From Pseudo-nitzschia pungens (Eukaryota > Bacillariophyta > Bacillariophyceae > Bacillariales > Bacillariaceae), in assembly GCA_037355855.1 (NCBI GenBank), contig CM074758.1:4189001-4253000 (forward strand): DNA of 64,000 nt. Reading direction: 5' to 3'. The notes beneath the pieces are model-generated. The model had not been told where the DNA came from. It searched no databases and worked only from the letters and a program-made list of their open reading frames with translations. Positions 52,942 through 62,667 of this stretch are shown piece by piece. Positions within the stretch are counted from its first letter, which is position 1. Every line of letters starts with the position of its first letter. The position numbers and the translations under genes are program-made.

Positions 52942-54201
52942 GTGAGTGAGTGAGGGATGACAAGGCGTTGTCGCCGCCGCCGCCACCCCCGCAATTTCGA
53001 GCCCGGACGACTGTCTGTGTGTGTGTCTGCCTGGGATAGGGCGAAACAAATGAGAAGAAAAACCAAAAGTGTATCCATCTGGAATGGCAAATCATATTAT
53101 GTAATAAATAGTATGGTAAAATAATAATAATAATAATAATAGTATAGTATAGTATATTGGATTGCATTCTGCCGTTGCAGATGTCTAGTACGGTAGGATG
53201 TCTAGGGTTGTGGCATTTCGACCGTGTGATGGAAAGGCGGCGATACAATAGCATCGCGTTTACCCGCCCACCAATATACAGTACAATACAATATACAGTA
53301 TACCTTAATTGGTACACGTAGTAGCAGTAGTAGTAGTAGTAGTACTAGTGATATCCTAGCATTGTTGAAATGGCAACACTGCAACTCGTCCATCTTTCGA
53401 TTTCCCAAAAAAAAATCCTTTGTGAGATCCAATGCACGCACGTAGTACGGTAGGTGTAATGTGGAACTGGAGTTCTCCGGAGATTGAATCAATCAATCAT
53501 TCTTGGGCTTGGCTGTAATAAATTGAAAACCTACTTGATTGAATAATACAAAGTAAATACTTCTAATGAATAATGATCCTCATCCTGGTGAGATGACGAA
53601 AAGCAAGATCACCCAAGCAAGTCAAGAGAGAGGAGAGGTCAATTTTTTCGGAGTGCGCAACTTTTGGGTGCATTTCCCTCGTTCCTTGCCGCGCTTTTCT
53701 ACTAGCACGCGTAATTACCGTACAAAGCGCGGTATCCACAATACCACCGATAACCTTACTTGTACTTATCGGTAAATCCTTTCACAACGCGAGTCTCTCC
53801 TCTCTCAATCAATCAATCCAAAAAATAAGTGCCGACACGACACGACACAAGCATATCGAAGACGATAATCGCTTCGAGGATGGACCCAGATTTCTCGACG
53901 ACTGCTCTGAATAACAATACTGTAATACAACGCAACAGATCGCATCCATTCCGCCAACGAGACACGAGACGAGACGAGACGAGACGAGACGAGACTCGCC
54001 CATAAAATAAAATTCGATACTATCCTCCACGGTCACATCACTCGCAGCAGCTGTCCCGGGCACCGTCATTATTATTATCTCTTATTATTATTATTGTTTA
54101 CCGCATCCGACAATCCTCTCTCGCTGGTGACGCTCCTCAATAATCATTGTATTTATATATATAATATAATCACAGCAACAAAAACAGCAACCAAGAACAA
54201 C
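52942..54201. other. Intergenic, repeat-rich
   Basis: No gene is recognised. It contains gtga repeats (52936-52955), ataat repeats (53121-53140), agt repeats (53322-53345), gagac repeats (53960-53990) and gataaccttact at 53749-53760. Confidence 0.55.
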
Positions 54202-55140
54202 ATGCCCCCCGCCCCCGGACAAGAAGAACCCCTCAAGCGCATCACAAAGATCGTGAATTCCCTCCTGGCCAACGAGGACTGCGCCCCCTTTCGGGAACCC
54301 GTCGATTGGAGGGGACTGGAACTCTTCGACTATCCCCAGATCATCACCAACATGATGGACCTGGGCACCATCAAGAGACGCATCGAGAGGGGGAACTACT
54401 CGACGGCCCACCAGGTGGCGGAGGACATTCGATTGGTCTGGAGGAACTGCATGACGTACAACGCCGACGGCTCGGATTTCTGGCTCCTGGCCAAGTCGTA
54501 CGCCCGCCGCTTCGAGGACCGGTACCGCAAGATCCGGCAGGAGTACGACGTGGGCGAGGGCATCGAAAAAGGCGGCAAGGAAAGCGGATCCTCCGGAAGC
54601 AACACGGGCAAGGGGGGAGGAGGAAGCTCCTCGGGGGGGGGAGGAAGCAAGTCGAGGTCGAGCCGATCGCCCTCCGGCGGCGGCAACAGCAGCAGCAACA
54701 ACAATGGAAGCAACCACAACAACAATGCCTCGAGCTCGGCGTCCCACGCGGGAGGCGGCGGGGTTCCCGCGGCTCCTCCGACCCTGGACGCCCGGGCGAG
54801 GTTCGGGAGCAATCTGTTTTTGCTGAGCGGGGTGGAACTCGGCCACGTCTTGACGATGTGCGAGCTGGAGTGTCCCGAATCCCTCGAACACCGCAGCAGC
54901 GCCTGCTCGTCCTCGTCGTCGTCGTCCTCCTCCTCCTCCGCGCTCTCGAGGTACCACATCGAGATCAACGTCGACGCGATCCCGACCGACATTTTCGCGA
55001 CGCTCAACACGTACGTGACGCAAAAAGTGGGGGCGAGCGGAGCCGGAGGAGGCGGGAGCGGCCACCACCAAGGCGGGAGCGCCGCGTCACCGGCGAGCGA
55101 CGCCGGGGGCGGCAGGAATCGAAAACGGCAGCGCAAGTAA
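54202..55140 (+). CDS. BET-like bromodomain-NET protein (312 aa)
   Basis: The start is set at ATG 54202 (aacaacATGccc; MPPAPGQEEPLKRITKIVNSLL), since upstream codons read a non-protein-like stretch. A single bromodomain spans ~10-113: FREPVDWRGLELFDYPQIITNMMDLGTIKRRI, then NCMTYNADGSDFW, in which Asn87 is the expected acetyl-lysine contact, then a final helix. After a Gly/Ser-rich linker (~115-195), a NET-like region runs from ~203 to 276 (LGHVLTMCELECPESLE, a Ser insertion, then YHIEINVDAIPTDIFATLNTYV). One bromodomain plus NET is the layout of plant GTE and related proteins, which read acetylated histones and recruit transcription complexes. There are no introns. Confidence 0.87.
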   Translation: MPPAPGQEEPLKRITKIVNSLLANEDCAPFREPVDWRGLELFDYPQIITNMMDLGTIKRRIERGNYSTAHQVAEDIRLVWRNCMTYNADGSDFWLLAKSYARRFEDRYRKIRQEYDVGEGIEKGGKESGSSGSNTGKGGGGSSSGGGGSKSRSSRSPSGGGNSSSNNNGSNHNNNASSSASHAGGGGVPAAPPTLDARARFGSNLFLLSGVELGHVLTMCELECPESLEHRSSACSSSSSSSSSSSALSRYHIEINVDAIPTDIFATLNTYVTQKVGASGAGGGGSGHHQGGSAASPASDAGGGRNRKRQRK

Positions 55141-55250
55141 TGGAATGGAATGGAATGGAATGGACCGCACTGCACATGGACTGCACATGGACTGCAGCAC
55201 ATGGATTTAAATGAAATGAAATGAAATGAAATGAAATGGAATGGACTGCA
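55139..55250 (+). repeat. Pentanucleotide repeats 3' of the bromodomain gene
   Basis: aatgg units at 55140-55164 and aaatg units at 55207-55240, with a ctgcacatgga duplication between them. They begin at the stop codon. Confidence 0.85.
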
Positions 55251-55665
55251 GTGCGGCGCATGCCTCACTCGGGTGCAAAAGGCGAAGGAGCCGCGGACAT
55301 GGAATGCGTTCGTTGGTTGCAGCAGCGAACCGTTCGACCATCGTGATCAGAACTACCGGGAAACTATTGTAATATAGTACATTATATTATTAATAACAAC
55401 AACAGACTAAATAATAATAATATTGTCAATCGAAACACCACGCGACAGTGTGGAATGAATCGTTGTTTGCAAAACTGTGGCTCCGTCCGCATGCAATTCT
55501 ACGCGTACATATTCATCATTCATACGCACCATAAAAGGTATGTATGCTCGATCATGCGGGCACACGCCCGAGTGTCGGTCGGTCGGTTCGTTTGTTCGTT
55601 CGTTTTTTGCGTATGTGCGTATATGCGTGCCTGCCTGCCTGCCATTCCCCGTGCCACGAAATCGT
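55251..55665. other. Convergent 3' intergenic region
   Basis: It lies between the ends of the bromodomain gene (+) and the reductase gene (-). I see no gene; gttcgttcgttt repeats lie at 55586-55605. Confidence 0.5.
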
Positions 55666-55735
55666 TCATGCTTCGCTGCAATCCCACACCAGCTTGGTCC
55701 GGACGGGAGACGGATCCGACAACGACAACGACAAC

Positions 55736-55767
<32 letters not shown>

Positions 55768-56758
55768 CGACCGATTGTTGTTTTGCGACTGCCAGAGCAG
55801 TCCCTCTCGCAGATCGCCGAGGGGAACCACGTGCGCCGGCGGACACTCGAGATCCTCTTCCAGCACCAGCCTCGACAGGGTTTCCACCATGGATGCGCGA
55901 CCGGAACAATTCGTGATAGCATTGGTATTGGCAGTATTGCTGGCCGCGTGGTTCTTCGTCTCGTTCCGGTGCTGGCGCACCATCCACCGCGAGTGCCAGT
56001 ATCCGCGGGCCGTGAGGTCGCCAAAGATCAGCTGGGGGGTGGCGAGCTCGACCGGATGTCCCGACATGCCGCCGTAGGTCACCAGGGTGCCGCCGCCGCC
56101 GCTGTCGCTGCCACCCGTGCCGGGTTCCAGCAACCGGAGCAGCAGCCCCGCGCTGTCTCCCCCGACGGCGTTCAGCGCCAGTTTCGGGAGGGATCGCGTC
56201 GGAGAGAGGTCTCGGAGTCGCTCCTGCATCGCACGGAGGGCGTCCCGATTGATGGTCCTCCTCCTCCTCTTGCTTCCCGGGTTCGAGTCGGCGTCGGCGT
56301 CGGCGTCGACAAAGAAGTCTTCTTCCGCCACGACCAACGCGTTCTTGCCGACGCGGGTCAGGTAGTCGACCATTTCGTCAAAGGACTCTCTCGATCGGCC
56401 GTGGCGGCGGACGATGCTGACCATGCGCGGCGTTGGTTCTGGTTTTGACGCATTCGTTTTCGTGTTCGTCTCCGAACCAAGCACCGACGACGCCGCGATC
56501 TGGCTGGCCAGGAATCCGACGCCCGAATTTCCCGCGTTCTGAATCACCGGGCCTCCGTCTCGCGACTCGGGAGGCCAAAAATCCGACAGGAGCCGCAGGG
56601 CGGTCCCCCCGAGCTGGCAGAGGGACGATCCCCCCGGTCCCAGTCTGCGGAGGACCGTTTCGGGGACGGGCAGGACCGCCGAAGCCGGCACCCAAAGCGA
56701 CGATCGGAGGCTCCCGAGGCCCGGGAGTCCCAGAAACACGAGCGTGCCCGGTGAGAGC

Positions 56759-56790
<32 letters not shown>

Positions 56791-57318
56791 TGACGAGTGG
56801 GTGATTCGCCCCCACCCCTCGGATCCAATCACGGGATCCCGGTCCCAGTACCGGCCGATGCAGCGGTCCGAGGCCAAAGAGAGTCCCTTCCACGATACGG
56901 ATGAGGACGCGGAGGATCTCGATGCGACTGTCGGTGTCGGCGTGGATGCGGATAGAGATGCGGATAGAGATGCGGATGCGGATAGAGATGCGTAGGGCGA
57001 CGGATAGGGCGACGGATACCGGCCCTGGACCGTGTTGACGTCCGCCGGGTTCCACGGAGCGTGCAGCATTTCGACCCGGACCAGTTCTTCCCTTTCGTCG
57101 TCCTCGTTTGCGGGCGGCGGGGGATCTCGGTCGCCGATGGAAGGATCCGAGCGATAGGCGAGAACCTCGCTCGGGTCGGCTCCGTAGCGCGGGTAGGACA
57201 CTTCGTGGTAGCAACGGCGTCGGATGCGCAGCCTCGGAGTCGTTGCGGTTGCCGCCCGGTGCAGCAGGAAGAGGGTGTCGCGTCGTCCCTTTGTTGCGAA
57301 CGGCATTGCGAACGGCAT
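55666..57318 (-). CDS. MECR: Mitochondrial trans-2-enoyl-CoA/ACP reductase
   Basis: From ATG 57318 (MPFAMPFATKGRRDTLFLLHR) the protein has 550 residues. The basic, Ser/Thr/Ala-rich first ~35 residues suit a mitochondrial presequence. The MECR/ETR1 features are in order: VEMLHAPWNPADVNTVQGRYP (~80), WVPASAVLPVP, LLSDFWPPESRDGGPVIQNAGNSGVGFLASQIA with the nucleotide-binding turn (~255-275), a VSIVRRHGR stretch, LPKLALNAVGG (~380) and LVTYGGMSGHPV (~411-423). This family reduces 2-enoyl thioesters with NADPH in the last step of mitochondrial fatty acid synthesis. It is longer than the usual ~370 residues because of low-complexity insertions (SPYPSPYASLSASAS, a Ser run near 180, a C-terminal Ser/Leu run). 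The PFAM tetrapeptide at the start is a 12-bp repeat and gives alternative ATGs (57306). Confidence 0.85.
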
Positions 57319-58597
57319 TGCGAACGGCACTCGCCCGTTGATCGATTGGTGTCCGTCGCTTTCTCGTTCGTCCCGTCCCTCGAAACGAGCAACAAAAAAT
57401 AATAATAAGAGATTAATACTGCGAACACCGTACCGGTACCGTATGTTACGAGTAAGTAATGAATGATGATTGATGATTCCAAATTCGAATTCGAAAAGAT
57501 TTCGGATTACGAATTTTTCGAGTTTCGATTTTCGATTTTGACGCGCCTTTCGCACTCGCCTTTTTCCCTACTAAGACTTCGCGTCGAAACAGTACAGTTA
57601 AGTTACCCTTGTAAGTAAGGTTAACGTAACCTTAAGTTACTCGTACATGAAAAATAAATAGCGCGGTATCCTCGGTTCCAGGTCAATACCAAAAAATAGG
57701 ACGTTCATAATAATACTTCGTATTATTCAATTCGTGCCGCTCGTAAGAGACTAATTTTAGCGATTCAAAAATGAGCTGTCCCGACTACGGTAGTCAAGAA
57801 ACAGAACTTGTGGTCCCATTCTCCAATGGTAAATATCGGTAAATAAATACGAAGTATCAATCACCGTATTAAATTTTCGAATGTGTATTGAAAATTTAAG
57901 ACGGAGATTCAATTTAACAAGGAGAATAGTACTACCGGTACAGCACGTTGATCTTGTACAATCACCATGCGCTTTTTGTTACACAGTGCGAGTACGAGTA
58001 TTACCATTATTAGGTTCATCGACAGTAACTAATTTTACTGCACAGAAATACGAGATTCGATTCCATTGATTCCATTATTTAGAATTGAACACGGAGATGC
58101 AAAAATCTTCTCGAATAGGAGGAGCGGCACGAATTGAACATGAATGTCCTAGCTTTCGGTATTGACCCTCCTCGGTGCCCATCTTTGGGACCAGCGAGTA
58201 CCAAGTCCACAACACAAGACTATTACTGGCACGGTCAATGAGTCTACAAAATGATACAAAAAACACTACTACTACTACTACTACTACTATTATGACTTTT
58301 ATTACTACTTTTTACTATATATATGATTCAACATTTTGATCGAAAGTTGTGCCTTCTAACAAGCTCAGTTTCACGTAGTACGTTTACACTGTAAGAGGTG
58401 CTGCTGCTGCTGCTGCTGCTGCTACCACTACTAGTACTAGTAGTAACATGTTTTGAGAGAGCAGAAATGGTGGTGGTAGTAGTAGTATGCAGAACCGAGA
58501 AATTCGTAACAGCTGTCCTCTGGTCAACGTAGAAATTAGTACATTGGTACGTAGAACCAACGGACAGCTGTTAGGAACTTTGCAGTACACTGCTCAA
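57319..58597. other. Intergenic region upstream of the reductase
   Basis: No gene is recognised. The inverted pair taaggtta (57616-57623) and taacctta (57627-57634) lies about 300 bp upstream of the reductase ATG. Trinucleotide repeats (act)n and (gct)n lie near 58265-58290 and 58398-58420. Confidence 0.55.
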
Positions 58598-61500
58598 TCA
58601 ACTGTCCAATAAAGTGTCTCGACTTCCGACAAACCCTTTGAAAAAATGACTCGTAGAGAGATCACGAAGTCCCTGCTGCGATCCGTCCAATTTCCTCTTT
58701 CCCCATTTCTTGGAGGCAAACCTGGCAACTCGATCTCTCGCGGTTTCAAATTGGTTCTTGGCAAAATCACCAAGAGCTTGAATTGCCTCCTGCCCGCGAT
58801 CCAATTTTGCAATCCCCGCTATCGCAGCTACTTCTACTTTTGTCGTCACTTGTTGATGAACAATCTTTGTGCCTTCCTTGCTCTTCTTCAAAGCCTTGCC
58901 GGTCGAAGCCTTTATTTTTTTCTTGATGCCCTTGGTGTTCACGAGTCTGGGTTTCATCGATTCCAGAATCGGAGAGGCTGGTGCTTCGATGTAGTTCTCC
59001 GTGGAACGGATGGTTGCCTGGCGAAAGGATTCGGCAATGCTTGCGAGAGCCTCTCGAGTGCGAGCAAAAGGAACGGATTCCACGAGTTTGGGTTGCATAT
59101 ATTGACGATGCATCGGAGATGCTGGCACCTCGATGGAACGGATGGTTTTCTGGCGAATGGATTCGGCGATGTTTGCCAGGGCTTCTCTCGTTCGTGCCGA
59201 ACGATCCGTACCAGATTCCACGAGTTTGGGCTGCATGGATTGAAGGATTGGGTACGCTGGTTGTTGGATGAAACTTTCCGTCGAACGGATGGTTGCCTCG
59301 CGAATGAATTCGGCAATGCTGGCAAGGGCCCCTCTTTTGCGTCCTGGACGATGCCCGTCGAGTTCATCGTTTGAATCCCCGTATTCGCTGTGTGTTTCGG
59401 CTCGTTTCCTTTTGAAAATCTTTTTCGCCCTGTCCCCAACAGCTTGTTTCACAGAGCTAGCAAAGATTTCGACTTTTTCGAATTTGTGAGCATCAACATT
59501 GTTCGCCAGAGCAATTTTCAATAGAGTATCGTTTCGCAAGAGTGGGCCATTCTCGTTCGACGTCTCGGTAGTAATGTTGGTGATGTCGTGGTCAAACTCC
59601 TCGGGTTGCCTTTCGTTCCCTCTCAAGTAGTGGTGGCTTGCATCTTGCTCCATGTGGTGTTCAAACGATTCGTTTGTGACTGGGACTTTGACAGCGTTGC
59701 TTACCGTTGAAGGAGAAGGAACGGCAGCAAGAATTTTGTGGTGCACTCTTTCTCGCTCTCTTAGATCCACAATGTCTTTCTCCAACAACATGATTTTGTC
59801 TTCGAGTTCGCGTCGGTGCTCCAGCTCGTGTTCCAAATCCATCGCCAGAGTCTCGGCTTGATGACTAACTTGTTGAACGAGAGCGATGGCCGTCTCTTTT
59901 TCTTGCAAGAGTGTCTCACTGTTCTTCTGTTCCAATTGATATTTTTCGGATAAGGCCGTGTTCTGTCGCAACTCTTCCTCCAGCGACTGCTCGGCTTGCT
60001 CGAGCTTTACTTTGAAGATATTGCTCTCGTCCACGGCCAATGCTAGGGACCTACTGCAATGGTTTTCCGCGTGATTGATGTTACCGTTCGGTGAAAAAAA
60101 GTCGACAATTTGAAATCCCCGCTTTGATAGTTGGTTGCTCTCCGTGGAACTCCCGGTGTTGGTGTCCTCGGTATCTTGCGGTTGCTCTTCCGCGGTAGTG
60201 TCGATCACAAACCACGAGTCGATCAAGTTGTCGTGGTAGGAGGATGGGAACACAACCGAGATAATCTTGACGAGTCGCTCGTTGTCCACCCCGGACAGGC
60301 TTGCTACCAGGAAGATACCGCTGCAATAAAAGCCGACCACGATGAAGACCTTTTGGCAAAAGCGATAGGCTTTCCTTCGTTTCCTCCGTCGCAGCTTCTC
60401 TTCGAGGCTCTTCCCGCCCAACTGGCTTGTGCGTGACGTTTCGATAGTTCTGGTGTTGGACATGACCGACGGTGAAAGGCAATCCGTAAAGTCCAATCGT
60501 TTCCGAACAGGAGGATCTTCTTCTTCGTCGTAATATTTTTGGACGCTGCGATTGTTGCTTCCATCGTAGTAGTAATTGGATCGTGAGGGTGTGCTCACGA
60601 CCGATTTCGCCAACGACGGTGGGGATGCCTTGGTCGGAGTCATTTGCAGTGAACGGTTTGGTTGTGGATTTAATGCTGCAGTCAAGAGGCTCGTACAGTA
60701 TTGCTCCCTCACCAACATCGCCTCTTCCACAACTTCGTCCAGGGAATATTCAAGGTCACCACGATTGTCATTGCCGTCAGGGTCGCTGCGACAGTGTATG
60801 TTGACATAGCCCAGGGGATCGTGGAGGGCGCCAACATCTGGCACGTCGGTCCACTCTGGATCATTGGGGTCCTTCTTGTAGCGAACTCCGCCAGCTCCGT
60901 ACAATAGCATCAACGAGTTGTCCGCCAGGATCGTGATGGCCACCTGAATCGTTTGCGAGGACGAGGCATGGGCTTGCTTGCTGTAGTCATCGTCCGTGAT
61001 ATCCGGCGCCAAAACACGAAAGATTTCATGAGCAGCAATTCCGTACGGTCGCCGCACGCAGACTTTGGTGAGATTCGATGTGTATTCAAAGGGAACGCGA
61101 AGAGCGGAGTCTCGAAACCGATCAAATTGCTCCTTCTGCCCTTTGAGGCTCGAGTTGGCGTGACCCTTTTCGCTGCTCCCCCTCTCGCGCAGTCGCAGTT
61201 TTCTCTTGCTCCGATCCATTACTCTTCGATTGCTCTTCTTGGGGCTCTTGGTGTTGCAAACGTGGGCAACATGGTTTAGGTTCTCACCGGCTTGGTCACT
61301 ACTTCTTCTTGTTTGCTTTTGCGTGTTAGTGCGGTCATCTCCCGCACTCATTTTCTGTTTCAGTTCGATAATCGCTTTCTCTTCCGGTTTCGGTTCGTCC
61401 CGCGCCCCAATAGAGAACGACGCCGGCAACTCGTATCCTTTACTCGTATCCGTACTTGTACTGTTCGGACAACCGAAACGGTCCCCGTCGCCTTTTTCGT

Positions 61501-61765
61501 CACGGCAGTCACCCAGTCCGTAGTCGGAGAGGTACTCCCAGTCGTAATTGTTGTCCACGGCTTCGTCGGTGGGGAAAAACTCGATCTCTTCCTCCGGATA
61601 CTGCCACACGGGCCCTCCTATAAATCCAACTCCCGTGCTCGATAGATCGGGGAGCGTCTCCTCTTCTTCCAATTCGGGAAGGGACTCGTCGTCGTCCTCT
61701 CCGTTCTCCGGTAGTGACAATTTTCCGTCTTCCTCTTCGCGTTGGGACTCTTTGATGGTAATCAT
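58598..61765 (-). CDS. Large single-pass coiled-coil protein with C-terminal repeats, unknown function
   Basis: The first ATG is at 61765 (MITIKESQREEEDGK), giving 1,055 residues. The N-terminus is very acidic and the next ~150 residues Lys/Arg/Ser-rich. A possible folded part is VPFEYTSNLTKVCVRRPYG to EWTDVPDVGALHDPLGYVNI (~230-340). A basic cluster (KLRRRKRRKAYRF) precedes one hydrophobic segment, VFIVVGFYCSGIFLVASL (~472-489), a likely transmembrane helix with a cytosolic N-side by the positive-inside rule. A coiled coil follows (~573-675: heptad-like LEQAEQSLEEELRQ, EHRRELEDKIMLLEKD). Near 812, 858 and 903 are three repeats of ALASIAEFIREATIRSTES type, ~45 residues apart. The C-terminus is Lys-rich. 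I do not recognise a family. Confidence 0.7.
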   Translation of the reverse strand: MITIKESQREEEDGKLSLPENGEDDDESLPELEEEETLPDLSSTGVGFIGGPVWQYPEEEIEFFPTDEAVDNNYDWEYLSDYGLGDCRDEKGDGDRFGCPNSTSTDTSKGYELPASFSIGARDEPKPEEKAIIELKQKMSAGDDRTNTQKQTRRSSDQAGENLNHVAHVCNTKSPKKSNRRVMDRSKRKLRLRERGSSEKGHANSSLKGQKEQFDRFRDSALRVPFEYTSNLTKVCVRRPYGIAAHEIFRVLAPDITDDDYSKQAHASSSQTIQVAITILADNSLMLLYGAGGVRYKKDPNDPEWTDVPDVGALHDPLGYVNIHCRSDPDGNDNRGDLEYSLDEVVEEAMLVREQYCTSLLTAALNPQPNRSLQMTPTKASPPSLAKSVVSTPSRSNYYYDGSNNRSVQKYYDEEEDPPVRKRLDFTDCLSPSVMSNTRTIETSRTSQLGGKSLEEKLRRRKRRKAYRFCQKVFIVVGFYCSGIFLVASLSGVDNERLVKIISVVFPSSYHDNLIDSWFVIDTTAEEQPQDTEDTNTGSSTESNQLSKRGFQIVDFFSPNGNINHAENHCSRSLALAVDESNIFKVKLEQAEQSLEEELRQNTALSEKYQLEQKNSETLLQEKETAIALVQQVSHQAETLAMDLEHELEHRRELEDKIMLLEKDIVDLRERERVHHKILAAVPSPSTVSNAVKVPVTNESFEHHMEQDASHHYLRGNERQPEEFDHDITNITTETSNENGPLLRNDTLLKIALANNVDAHKFEKVEIFASSVKQAVGDRAKKIFKRKRAETHSEYGDSNDELDGHRPGRKRGALASIAEFIREATIRSTESFIQQPAYPILQSMQPKLVESGTDRSARTREALANIAESIRQKTIRSIEVPASPMHRQYMQPKLVESVPFARTREALASIAESFRQATIRSTENYIEAPASPILESMKPRLVNTKGIKKKIKASTGKALKKSKEGTKIVHQQVTTKVEVAAIAGIAKLDRGQEAIQALGDFAKNQFETARDRVARFASKKWGKRKLDGSQQGLRDLSTSHFFKGFVGSRDTLLDS
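58935..59345 (-). repeat. Three in-frame ~135-bp repeats in the coiled-coil gene
   Basis: Each unit encodes A-L-A-[SN]-I-A-E-[SF]-[IF]-R-[EQ]-[AK]-T-I-R-S followed by xPxxPxxQxMxPKLVES. They lie around 59320, 59185 and 59050. Protein similarity is higher than expected by chance, and the units differ at many third positions. Confidence 0.8.
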
Positions 61766-62667
61766 CGCCAATCAAGTCGAGTGGTGGTGGTAAATATAAT
61801 GATACCAGTCTTGAATGGGTGCGCAAAGGTTGAGGTCCGGTTCGTGGCTGCCAGCTAGATAAATCGAAGCCTTCTGGTGGGGGTTCACCATGGTGATATG
61901 TTGGCTTCCAATTGGTTGCCTCGCTGACTAAAAAATCTCATGTCCCGTGTTGAACGTTTTTGATATGGTCGCGTTGCGGGCAGCCTGACTTGTCAATCCC
62001 ATAGAATGACAAAAATTTGAAAAAAGTCATTTAAGGCGCGAATGCCACCCAAACGTTTTTTAACATAAGCATCCACCGATAAACTTGCGTCAGGCGAATA
62101 ATACCGGTAAGGTTAAGTTAGCTTCTGAGACACGATTATTTTTTTCTTTTTGAAATTTTTTTTTATTTCGGTATCCGTCATCATTGTGATTAAGTTAGGG
62201 ATAGGGTTTTGAGTGTTATTTTTATTTTGGGAAAGGATTCATAATTCTCTTTATTTCACTTTTAAGGTTAGGGTTGGTAGGAATGGTATGTTCTGAGATG
62301 ACAGATGATATCGATTGTTCCTTTCTGCGAAGGAGAGGATGATGATTGATTGATCTTTGATGATCATTCCATGTTCCTCCGTCCTCCGAAAACATCAACG
62401 AACGACGGGATCGATCTTTCTCCTCCACAAACACGTTGAAGAAAAAAAGCGAGACGACAACTGTCCAGCATCTTCGTCAATAATTACTTCGTATTATTAT
62501 TAGAAGTATTTTGTAAACAGGAAATACAATTCAGGCTTTTGTTCTACAATTGAGTTTATTCATTCCCAGACAGCAACAGAAACGGCAAAAGTGTCCTAGA
62601 CTTTTGCGGATAAACTACCGATTTTACACATCCACCAACACCTACCAAACCACAAACGCAACTCACA
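61766..62667. other. Divergent intergenic region, probable promoters of both flanking genes
   Basis: No gene is seen. It contains ggtaaggtta at 62106-62115 and taaggttaggg at 62263-62273. The sequence is AT-rich compared with the flanking coding regions. Confidence 0.55.

Noticed and set aside
53566..53775. 69-codon frame in the intergenic region
   Set aside because: No motif, composition or conservation evidence.
62180..62280. Telomere-like repeats (ttaggg-type sequence)
   Set aside because: Only isolated single units are present and genes continue on both sides.
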